From positions 1 through 12,567 of the forward strand of contig CABSNA010000017.1 of assembly GCA_902478865.1 (NCBI GenBank): a stretch of DNA of 12,567 bases, given 5' to 3'. The DNA is from an uncultured Collinsella sp. (lineage in GTDB: Bacteria; Actinomycetota; Coriobacteriia; Coriobacteriales; Coriobacteriaceae). Below the pieces are notes generated by a model. That model was not told the origin of the DNA. It saw only the letters and a list, made by a program, of their open reading frames with translations, and did no database searches. Position numbers and translations under genes: made by a program. This document shows, one piece after another, positions 7,580-12,567 of the stretch (its first letter is position 1; the number at the start of each line of letters is the position of its first letter).

Positions 7580-7919
7580 TACAACCTCATGACCTCCACA
7601 TATGCCCATACTCGCACGACGTTTCATGCGCATTCCAACCAAATGCTGACCAAAAGCTTGACGGATCTGTGGACAAGATACGGTGCCGTGGGGACAAGCT
7701 GAGCCAAGCCACAGGTCAACGGGCACATGGTTGTGGTCGCGAAATACATACCAGTGGTCTAATTGATCACCAAAAAGATTTTGAATTCGTTTGCTCGTGG
7801 TCTATAAAGTCCTTTTTTGAGCAATTCGCTTAGCATGATTTTGCTGGTCAGACTGCATGTGCCGTGCGTTTTAGGCACAGCGCGAGACACTGTGGATCAA
7901 AAAATGCTAAGTTTTCGGC

Positions 7920-7947
7920 TTGCACCTTACGATTCCTCGTGTATACT
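7920..7947 (+). promoter_or_regulatory. Promoter of tRNA-Ser(GGA)
   Basis: TTGCAC (7920-7925), a 16-nt spacer, then TATACT (7942-7947, 5 of 6 to consensus). Predicted start near 7954, about 10 nt before the mature tRNA 5' end. Confidence 0.6.
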
Positions 7948-7963
7948 AACTTTCGCATTTAAC

Positions 7964-8054
7964 GGAGAGTTGTCCGAGTGGCCGAAGGAGCACGATTGGA
8001 AATCGTGTAGGCGTCAAAAGCGTCTCCAGGGTTCAAATCCCTGACTCTCCGCCA
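7964..8054 (+). tRNA. tRNA-Ser (anticodon GGA)
   Basis: Acceptor GGAGAGT (7964-7970) pairs with ACTCTCC (8044-8050), then discriminator G and encoded CCA (8052-8054). The anticodon stem CACGA/TCGTG closes the loop TTGGAAA, giving anticodon GGA (reads UCC and UCU). A long variable arm (about GGCGTCAAAAGCGTC) marks a class II tRNA, as expected for serine. The T-arm has GGTTCAAATCC. Its own promoter lies upstream and a hairpin with T-tract downstream. Confidence 0.97.
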
Positions 8055-8062
8055 GTTAATTC

Positions 8063-8093
8063 CAAAGCAGGCCTTCGAGCCTGCTTTGTTTTT
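8063..8093 (+). terminator. Terminator-like hairpin after tRNA-Ser(GGA)
   Basis: A 10-bp stem CAAAGCAGGC (8063-8072) with its complement (8079-8088), 6-nt loop CTTCGA, and TTTTT (8089-8093). It looks like a full intrinsic terminator, yet the next tRNA begins only 9 nt later. Confidence 0.82.
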
Positions 8094-8102
8094 ACCCCAC
8101 GC

Positions 8103-8193
8103 GGAGGGGTGGCAGAGTGGTTGAATGCGGCGGTCTCGAAAACCGTTTGGCCTGTATAAGGTCACGAGGGTTCGAATCCCTCCTCCTCCGCCA
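8103..8193 (+). tRNA. tRNA-Ser (anticodon CGA)
   Basis: Acceptor GGAGGGG (8103-8109) pairs with CTCCTCC (8183-8189, one G-U), then discriminator G (8190) and encoded CCA (8191-8193). The anticodon stem GCGGT/ACCGT closes the loop CTCGAAA, anticodon CGA (reads UCG). A long variable arm marks class II. The T-arm contains GGTTCGAATCC. No room exists for a separate promoter between this gene and the preceding terminator hairpin, so it probably depends on read-through. Its 3' 25 nt are repeated inverted at 8258-8282. Confidence 0.97.
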
Positions 8194-8204
8194 TTTTGGT
8201 TGAG

Positions 8205-8236
8205 AAAGCTCCCGGGAATGGGAGCTTTTTTGTTTT
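8205..8236 (+). terminator. Terminator after tRNA-Ser(CGA)
   Basis: A 9-bp stem AAAGCTCCC (8205-8213) with GGGAGCTTT (8220-8228), 6-nt loop, followed by a T-run to 8231 and TGTTTTG. A clear intrinsic terminator for the tRNA pair. Confidence 0.9.
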
Positions 8237-8257
8237 GAGTCCCTAACAAGCAAATAC

Positions 8258-8400
8258 GGCGGAGGAGGAGGGATTCGAACCCGCCAGGGCGCGGAGCGTA
8301 AAGAAAACGCGCCCGTGGCGCGGTCGGCGCAAGCCGACCGGATAAATTTTGAGCGGAGCTCAAAATTTGGACATCCCTCCTATTCGACCACGCCCCCATC
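8258..8400. repeat. Cloverleaf-like structured element with inverted tRNA-Ser 3'-end copy
   Basis: Bases 8258-8282 are an exact inverted copy of the 3' 25 nt of the tRNA-Ser(CGA) gene (8168-8192). An outer inverted repeat AGGAGGGAT (8266-8274) with ATCCCTCCT (8373-8381) encloses three consecutive hairpins. Hairpin one has arms 8282-8293 and 8308-8320 with one bulged base; hairpin two has 8-bp arms 8321-8328/8333-8340 around a GCAA tetraloop; hairpin three has 11-bp arms 8344-8354/8358-8368 around GGA. GCGGAGC occurs at the tip region of hairpins one and three. No protein or standard tRNA can be read: the anticodon region is absent. It could be a small palindromic mobile element, a remnant of a convergent tRNA, or a structured RNA. 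Confidence 0.6.
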
Positions 8401-8546
8401 GCGTTCAGCATCAACCCGGATCCCCTAACATGGAACCTATGACCGTACCCAGTCCCGACCGTTTACCGAGCAATAGGGTCGCCACGCCCGCCAACCATGT
8501 ACTATGTACGGGCATTGTCTAAACCCACAATCCAAAGGACCCCATC
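8401..8546. other. Intergenic region upstream of the UPF0126 gene
   Basis: The stretch should contain the promoter of the membrane-protein gene. TACTAT near 8497-8502 could be a -10 element, but I see no matching -35. Apart from the Shine-Dalgarno AAAGGA at 8534-8539 I recognise nothing else. Confidence 0.4.
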
Positions 8547-9236
8547 TTGCCCGTCGTCGCTGCCGTAACCATTACCTCACATGCCTCGGATGCCATGGTC
8601 GCTATTCCGTTTTGGCTCGAGATGTTCGCCGTCGTCGCTGCATCGATCTCGGGTGTACTGGTTGCGCGCGAGCACAAGCTCGACCTGGTGGGCGCGGTCG
8701 CGCTCGCGGTGGTCTGCGGTCTGGGCGGCGGTCTCTTGCGCGACATGACGTTGCAGGTGGGCAACGTCTACATCCTCAACCAGCCGATGGCACTCCCGCT
8801 TTCCATTGCCACGGCAGCCATCATCTATATTTTCCCGGCAATCGTCGACAAACCCGAAAAACTCATTCCCCTGCTCGACATCATCTCGGTCGGCATCTAC
8901 GCCGCCACCGGAGCGGACAAAGCACTGGTTTATGGCTTTGCGCCGGCCGTATGCATCATGATGGGCTTTTTCACCGCGGTGGGCGGCGGCATGTTGCGCG
9001 ACGGCTTTATGGGCGTGGTTCCGGGCATTTTCCAACGTACCAACTTTTATGCCATCGCCGCCATCGCCGGATCGACAAGCTACGTGTGTCTCGTTATGAG
9101 CGGCATCATGAGCAATGTCGCCGCGCTGGTCGTATGCGTTGTCGTGACCATGGGTCTGCGCTGGCTCTCGCTGCGCTTTGACATCAAAAGCCCCACCGAA
9201 GAAGATATCGCGCGCTTCTTGCACCGTAAAAAGTAG
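8547..9236 (+). CDS. UPF0126/TRIC-type multi-pass membrane protein (YicG/YadS-like)
   Basis: A 229-residue integral membrane protein of about seven helices built as two similar halves, each holding a glycine-rich motif: GLGGGLLRD (58-66) and AVGGGMLRD (144-152). This duplicated layout is characteristic of the UPF0126 family (bacterial TRIC-channel relatives); members such as E. coli YicG have been linked to glycine transport and others to cation conductance, so the substrate is open. The C-terminus is short and charged (KSPTEEDIARFLHRKK). The start is TTG at 8547, chosen because AAAGGA lies 7 nt upstream and no ATG upstream fits. It stands alone; the next gene begins 107 nt later. Confidence 0.88.
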   Translation: MPVVAAVTITSHASDAMVAIPFWLEMFAVVAASISGVLVAREHKLDLVGAVALAVVCGLGGGLLRDMTLQVGNVYILNQPMALPLSIATAAIIYIFPAIVDKPEKLIPLLDIISVGIYAATGADKALVYGFAPAVCIMMGFFTAVGGGMLRDGFMGVVPGIFQRTNFYAIAAIAGSTSYVCLVMSGIMSNVAALVVCVVVTMGLRWLSLRFDIKSPTEEDIARFLHRKK

Positions 9237-9304
9237 ACAGCACGGCACGACCCTTCGAAATGCAACCGAGAGGTTCTTTTAGAGCGCCCCCGCGTTGGGT
9301 ACCC

Positions 9305-9331
9305 TGTTAGGTATATGCCGAACACCTAACA
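9305..9331 (+). promoter_or_regulatory. Inverted repeat directly upstream of the beta-helix gene
   Basis: TGTTAGGT (9305-9312) and ACCTAACA (9324-9331) are exact complements separated by 11 nt. The right arm touches the Shine-Dalgarno AAAGGA (9332-9337). It could be an operator bound by a dimeric regulator, or a leader hairpin limiting ribosome access. Confidence 0.45.
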
Positions 9332-9343
9332 AAAGGATCAACC

Positions 9344-10489
9344 ATGGCTTTCAATCAAACCGCGACGGCGCCGTCACACAAGATGCGTCGCTGCCTGCTT
9401 ATGGCATTCGCGCTCATCGCGCTCGCGCTCACCGCTCTTCCCACGGCGTCGTTCGCCGGCACGGACACCGCAGGCAACGTACTTGCGACCGACAATGACG
9501 CCAATTCGTCCGGCGTCGAAGGTGACCTGTACTGGGCAGGTCAGGCCCTCAACTTGGACGATGCGTCCATCGGCCGCGACATAATTGCAGCAGGCGATAC
9601 CCTCTCTATCCGCGACTGCACGGTGGGCGGCGCCGTCCGCTTGGCGGCGCGCACCATCGACGTTGCCAAGACCACGGTTGATGGCAGCGTCACGGTCGTC
9701 GGTCAGCATGTCGTGCTTAATTCCGACAGCACCGCCAACTGTTTCTATGCGATAGGCGAGACGGTTGCCTTGCGAGGCTCCACCAAGTCGGCAGCGCTCG
9801 CGGGCGATACGGTAACCATCGACGGCACCGTCGATGGCGATGTCGAGGTTTGGGCCGACAAGCTCATCCTGGGCAAGAACGCCCACATCACCGGCACCGT
9901 GAACGCGCACGTCTCCGAGGACCCCGAGCGCGCCGCGGGAGCCGAGGTCGGCGCACTCAAGATCGACCGCACCGAGAACGAGGATACTTCCACCGTTAAC
10001 GATGTCATCGGCGGTATCGTCGCCGCGGCACTCTCGACCTGCTTTGTCGCTCTGCTGCTCGAGCTCGTCTTTCCGCGTGCGACTGCCAGCGCCGCCGGTA
10101 TGCTCCACCAGCGCCCCATGTCCCTGTGGGTGAGCGGTCTTCTGGGCACGATTGCTATCGTCCCCGCCGTCCTACTGCTAATTATCTCTATCGCTGGTCT
10201 GTCGCTTGCCGGAGCCCTCTTGTGCGGCGTTATCGGCATCGCGTTGGTGTCGAGTGCCTTTGCGGGGTGCGCGATTGCCCGCATGGTCGGACACAGCCAG
10301 AACCGCTACGCCATGGCAGCCGTTGGTGGCGTAATCGCAGGCGCCCTCACGGGGCTTCCCCTCGTAGGCGATTTCATCAGCGGCGTGGCCTTTGTCTTTA
10401 TGCTCGGCTACGTTATCCAGATCATCTGGCGCAACGTCCGCCTCAAGCCGCAGCAGTCGGCTAACACGCCGGGACTCCCCACCGCTTAG
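9344..10489 (+). CDS. Exported beta-helix (polymer-forming/bactofilin-like) protein with multi-pass membrane C-terminus
   Basis: A 381-residue protein in three parts. First, a signal peptide (about 1-38: basic MRR, hydrophobic core, TASFA before GT). Second, an exported domain (about 58-190) of short repeating beta-strand units rich in V/I/G/D, such as GDTLSIRDCTVGGAVRLAA, TTVDGSVTVVG and GTVDGDVEVWADKLILG, resembling the right-handed beta-helix of polymer-forming (bactofilin-like) domains. Third, about five hydrophobic helices (221-243, 262-284, 286-313, 322-342, 344-362). The arrangement places a beta-helix outside the membrane on a membrane base; the function is unknown. The ATG has AAAGGA 6 nt upstream. 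It is monocistronic, ending at the terminator 10565-10606, and converges on the pilin genes. Confidence 0.8.
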   Translation: MAFNQTATAPSHKMRRCLLMAFALIALALTALPTASFAGTDTAGNVLATDNDANSSGVEGDLYWAGQALNLDDASIGRDIIAAGDTLSIRDCTVGGAVRLAARTIDVAKTTVDGSVTVVGQHVVLNSDSTANCFYAIGETVALRGSTKSAALAGDTVTIDGTVDGDVEVWADKLILGKNAHITGTVNAHVSEDPERAAGAEVGALKIDRTENEDTSTVNDVIGGIVAAALSTCFVALLLELVFPRATASAAGMLHQRPMSLWVSGLLGTIAIVPAVLLLIISIAGLSLAGALLCGVIGIALVSSAFAGCAIARMVGHSQNRYAMAAVGGVIAGALTGLPLVGDFISGVAFVFMLGYVIQIIWRNVRLKPQQSANTPGLPTA

Positions 10490-10495
10490 CCACCA

Positions 10496-10530
10496 ACCAC
10501 CACAAAGGGGACAGGCACCTTTGTGGTGGT
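10496..10530. repeat. REP-like palindrome A
   Basis: Arms 10496-10508 and 10518-10530 (ACCACCACAAAGG and its exact complement, 13 bp) enclose the 9-nt loop GGACAGGCA. It starts 7 nt after the stop of the beta-helix gene. The core AAAGGGGACAGGCACCTTT resembles dispersed palindromes associated with REP-type elements. Confidence 0.7.
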
Positions 10531-10555
10531 GCAAAGGGGTCAGGTTACTTTGCGC
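10529..10555. repeat. REP-like palindrome B
   Basis: GCAAAG (10531-10536) pairs with CTTTGC (10548-10553), extendable by a wobble pair and two further pairs to GGTGCAAAG/CTTTGCGCC. The core AAAGGGGTCAGGTTACTTTGC is a variant of palindrome A, which abuts it. Confidence 0.65.
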
Positions 10556-10564
10556 CAACAAACG

Positions 10565-10606
10565 AAGCGGGGCACTCGATCGCATCGACCAGGTGCCCCG
10601 CTTTTC
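10565..10606 (+). terminator. Terminator between the converging beta-helix and pilin genes
   Basis: An 11-bp stem AAGCGGGGCAC (10565-10575) with its exact complement (10593-10603), 17-nt loop, then TTTTC on the plus strand. On the minus strand the stem is followed by CGTTTGTTGG, so it may also stop pilin-operon transcription; no other terminator is visible in 10607-10710. Confidence 0.82.
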
Positions 10607-10710
10607 TTGGAGGGTTCTCAAGTAGCTTTTTCAAAACCAATGATCATCAGGTCAGTAGGCCTGCGCGTCACTCACTATGGAGGCAGTACGCCATTGAGCA
10701 GGGGGGACAA

Positions 10711-12354
10711 TTATTTTGCACGGCGACTTCCTCCCCGCTTGATGGCGAGCGCGACAAAAATAGCCGCCACTCCGATGGCAGCCAAAACCGCCACCAGCAC
10801 CAACGTTCTATCTCCCGTCGAGGGCATAAAGCCTCGATTTGCTTCTTTACTTGGGGTGTTGAGCACCGACAGTTCAATCGAACCCGTCCCGGCATCGGCT
10901 GTATCAACCCGTAGGGGGCTTTCGACCGATACGGTCACCTTGGGCTTCGCGGCCGCCACCTGTTTAACGTCCAGGCCCTCGGCCGTAACCGTCACCGTAC
11001 GTTTGCCCTCAAAGGCGGTGTAGCCCTTGGGAGCCGCGACCTCCTCGACGGTGTAGACACCCGCGTCCACACCGCTCAATTCCACGTGGCCGTCCGCGCC
11101 CGTGGTGACGCACGTGTCGGCATCCGTCGACCACGAGCCGTCAGTCGTTAGAATGCGCCCGCGGTCATCGATGATGCGCAGTTTGGCGCCCGCGAGCGGT
11201 TTATCGTCCGAGCTTGAGCGCTTGGTCAGACTGAGTCCCCAGGTGTAGGCGCACGCTTCATCGCTCGACGTGCGGGTGAATCCGGCGTCGACGGACTGGT
11301 CGGCGAGGGGAGAGCGCGGGTAACGCAGGTAGACCTCGTTGGGGTTGCCCTTGGTAACGCCTTGATTGCAGTTGGCCCCCAACGGCGCATTGTAGACAGC
11401 GACCACGCGGGCGCCCGCGGTGAAGGCGTCGGCCCCGCCGAGCGCGGCGACCAGGTCGCCGGTGCGCACGGTGAAGGCATTGCCCTCGATCGAGACCTTG
11501 CACTGTGAAGCAATGTCTGTCCACCCTTTAGCCGGCGTCGAGCTGGCGTTGCCGCCCTCACATGCGACGGCGTCGAAGCCGCCGTCCGCGCCCGCCGCCA
11601 CGTACACGCGCATGCTCGCGGCGACCTTGGAGGGGTCGAGCCCGGCGCTCATGGTGTCGACGAACCGCACCGTATAGGCGTCGTAGGCCGTGAGCCCGGC
11701 CGGGACCGTGGCAGAGAGGCGCCAGTACAGGTCGTCGGCGACCGTGGCGTCGGCGGCCTTCTGCCAGGCGGCGGTGCCGTCCTCCAGCACGTGCTTGGCG
11801 ACCTTGGGGGTCGCCGCCTTGGGCTTGACGGTGACGGCGCCGCCGCCCACCAGGGCCATGATCGGCGCGGTGCCGGCCTCGCCCTGGACGATGGCGTCGT
11901 CGTCGGCGACGATGAGCCAGTAGCCGCAGGGCAGCTCGGCCGCCGTGCCCGCGTTAAGGGCCACAGAAGTTGCGTCGGCATTGCAAATCGCACGGGCGAG
12001 CTTTGCCGTCAGTGCGGTCGTCATATGCCCGTCGGCATTCAGCCACTCGGCAGCCGCTTGCGCCGTCGATGCCGAACCATCAAGTCCAGCATCATGAAGC
12101 ACGGGAAGAACAGCCTGGCGAACTGCGTCGTTTGCCCACGCTACATCGGTTGCGACCTTTTGGCCGGCATCGTCATCGTCGGCAACGGTCGCCAAAAAGA
12201 TCCGGTACGCGTCATACCGAGTCGCGACTGTACCGTCCACCGTAATGGCACCGGTGTCGGCAGCATGCGCCGTCCCAGGAGCAATCGCGAAAGAGAAGAC
12301 GGCAACCAAGGCTATAGCCACAGCGGTCAACAAATGACGAAGCACCTTACTCAC
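10711..12354 (-). CDS. Isopeptide-forming pilin subunit with D2 and Cna-B domains and MPSTG sorting signal
   Basis: A 547-residue sortase-anchored surface protein. The signal peptide is about 1-31 (MSKVLRHLLT..., TAHA before AD). An N-terminal domain (about 35-178) with YDAYRIF and CGYWLIVAD is followed by a fimbrial D2-type domain (about 181-350). There K187, the acidic VRFVDTMSAGL strand and N339 in GNPNEVYLRYP are the likely isopeptide triad. A Cna-B/SpaA domain (about 372-500) has K378, the E-box YTVEEVAAPKGY and N499. MPSTG (510-514), a hydrophobic helix and the basic tail KRGGSRRAK form the cell-wall sorting signal, with Met in place of Leu. I saw no YPK pilin motif, so shaft or accessory subunit is undecided. 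The start is GTG at 12354, with GAGG 8 nt upstream, overlapping the previous stop by 8 nt. An upstream ATG (12411) would precede the signal peptide. Confidence 0.88.
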   Translation of the reverse strand: MSKVLRHLLTAVAIALVAVFSFAIAPGTAHAADTGAITVDGTVATRYDAYRIFLATVADDDDAGQKVATDVAWANDAVRQAVLPVLHDAGLDGSASTAQAAAEWLNADGHMTTALTAKLARAICNADATSVALNAGTAAELPCGYWLIVADDDAIVQGEAGTAPIMALVGGGAVTVKPKAATPKVAKHVLEDGTAAWQKAADATVADDLYWRLSATVPAGLTAYDAYTVRFVDTMSAGLDPSKVAASMRVYVAAGADGGFDAVACEGGNASSTPAKGWTDIASQCKVSIEGNAFTVRTGDLVAALGGADAFTAGARVVAVYNAPLGANCNQGVTKGNPNEVYLRYPRSPLADQSVDAGFTRTSSDEACAYTWGLSLTKRSSSDDKPLAGAKLRIIDDRGRILTTDGSWSTDADTCVTTGADGHVELSGVDAGVYTVEEVAAPKGYTAFEGKRTVTVTAEGLDVKQVAAAKPKVTVSVESPLRVDTADAGTGSIELSVLNTPSKEANRGFMPSTGDRTLVLVAVLAAIGVAAIFVALAIKRGGSRRAK

Positions 12355-12521
12355 GGCGACCACCTCGATCTTGATCGTGATGGCGGCGAGCATGCATCCA
12401 TGTCGCGGCAAAGCACAGCAGCGAAGCGCCAGCCAGATACGTCATAGTCAAGCCGGCACCGCCCGCCTCGGGAAGCGTGGTCGAGTACTTGTTGGTAAAG
12501 GTCGGTGGGGTCGTGGTAAAG
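12347..12521 (-). CDS. C-terminal end of an LPEAG sortase-anchored surface protein (cut at contig end)
   Basis: Only the last 58 or so codons are genomic. They read TTTPPTFTNKYSTTLPEAGG, a hydrophobic segment (AGLTMTYLAGASLLCFAATW) and a basic tail rich in R/H, ending in TAA at 12347. LPEAG is a known LPXTG-type sorting motif of Gram-positive pilins and adhesins, and the short NKYSTTLPEAGG context is typical of SpaA-type subunits. The stop overlaps the start of the next pilin (GTGAGTAA, 8 nt), suggesting translational coupling in one pilus operon. Apparent residues MCIRDS upstream of position 12521 come from adapter sequence, not from the gene. Confidence 0.82.
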
Positions 12522-12567
12522 CTGTCTCTTATACACATCTGACGCTGCCGACGATCTTACGCGTGTA
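12522..12567. other. Nextera adapter contamination at contig end
   Basis: 12522-12540 is the 19-bp Tn5 mosaic end CTGTCTCTTATACACATCT, 12541-12554 is the adapter continuation GACGCTGCCGACGA, 12555-12562 is TCTTACGC (reverse complement of GCGTAAGA, an i5 index of that kit), and 12563-12567 GTGTA begins the P5 side. This is untrimmed library sequence and should not be annotated as genome. Confidence 0.98.

Larger units (their letters stand above)
7469..7963. other. Non-coding region between rpsF and the tRNA-Ser pair
   Basis: About 490 nt with no credible gene. From left to right it holds the rpsF leader with two hairpins (7495-7523 and 7562-7579), an orphan Shine-Dalgarno-like stretch on the minus strand (7553-7561), AT-richer sequence (about 7740-7910) that should contain the rpsF operon promoter, and the tRNA promoter at 7920-7947. 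For the rpsF promoter I saw only weak candidates, for example TTGGTG-N17-TATGTA on the minus strand near 7745-7775. Confidence 0.55.

Noticed and set aside
7668..7899. DnaA-box-like TGTGGACAA (7668-7676) and TGTGGATCA (7891-7899)
   Set aside because: Each differs by one base from the consensus, only two occur in 230 nt, and there is no dnaA/dnaN or clear unwinding region, so an origin is not supported.
8258..8400. A complete minus-strand tRNA-Ser at this place
   Set aside because: The T-arm and 3' acceptor strand are present, but the matching 5' acceptor, D-arm and anticodon loop are not; the middle is three unrelated hairpins.
8258..8400. CRISPR array
   Set aside because: The hairpins have different sequences and no regularly spaced direct repeats exist here or elsewhere in the window.
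7959..8414. A 151-codon minus-strand frame across the tRNA genes
   Set aside because: It is antisense to two clear tRNA genes and contains translated tRNA sequence (for example GGIRTLV and RVRDLNPGD), a well-known false protein.
10668..10907. A 79-codon minus-strand frame
   Set aside because: It is a frame-shifted shadow overlapping the pilin C-terminal coding region, with no start signal or resemblance.
12351..12538. Small proteins starting MCIRDS or MYKRQ at the contig end
   Set aside because: Their N-termini are translated Nextera mosaic-end sequence.

Overview
The window reads as a chromosomal contig from a high-GC, Gram-positive gut actinobacterium. Class Coriobacteriia, most likely Collinsella, is my inference. 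It rests on GC-rich coding sequence, the order rpsF-ssb-rpsR-rplI-dnaB-purA-purD, a zinc-type S18, and sortase-anchored isopeptide pilins. No marker in the window proves the genus. The last 46 bases (12522-12567) are not genomic. They are Nextera transposon adapter plus an index, so true sequence ends near 12521.

Left part, minus strand (7489 down to 1). A ribosomal/replication cluster rpsF-ssb-rpsR-rplI ends at a strong intrinsic terminator. Then come dnaB (replicative helicase), purA (IMP to adenylosuccinate), purD (an early purine step, TTG start), a NUDIX ADP-ribose pyrophosphatase-like gene, and the N-terminal part of an ABC exporter cut by the window edge. purA has its own candidate promoter inside the end of dnaB. 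A hairpin separates purA from purD, and another separates the NUDIX gene from the ABC gene.

Middle, 7490-8546. This is a non-coding stretch with the rpsF leader (two hairpins and an orphan Shine-Dalgarno), then tRNA-Ser(GGA) and tRNA-Ser(CGA) on the plus strand, each followed by a terminator-like hairpin. Immediately beyond is an unexplained structured element (8258-8400). It has an inverted copy of the 3' end of tRNA-Ser(CGA) and three consecutive hairpins enclosed by an outer inverted repeat, so it can be drawn as a cloverleaf. This is the most interesting unexplained object here.

Right part, plus strand: a UPF0126/TRIC-type membrane protein (8547-9236, TTG start), and a secreted beta-helix-like protein with a multi-pass membrane C-terminus (9344-10489). 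After it come two REP-like palindromes and a terminator. On the minus strand, converging on these, are two sortase-anchored surface proteins in translationally coupled order: the end of an LPEAG-type protein cut at the contig edge, then a full isopeptide pilin subunit (10711-12354) with a D2 domain, a Cna-B/SpaA domain and an MPSTG sorting signal. This looks like the distal end of a pilus operon whose sortase and remaining subunits would lie beyond the contig end.
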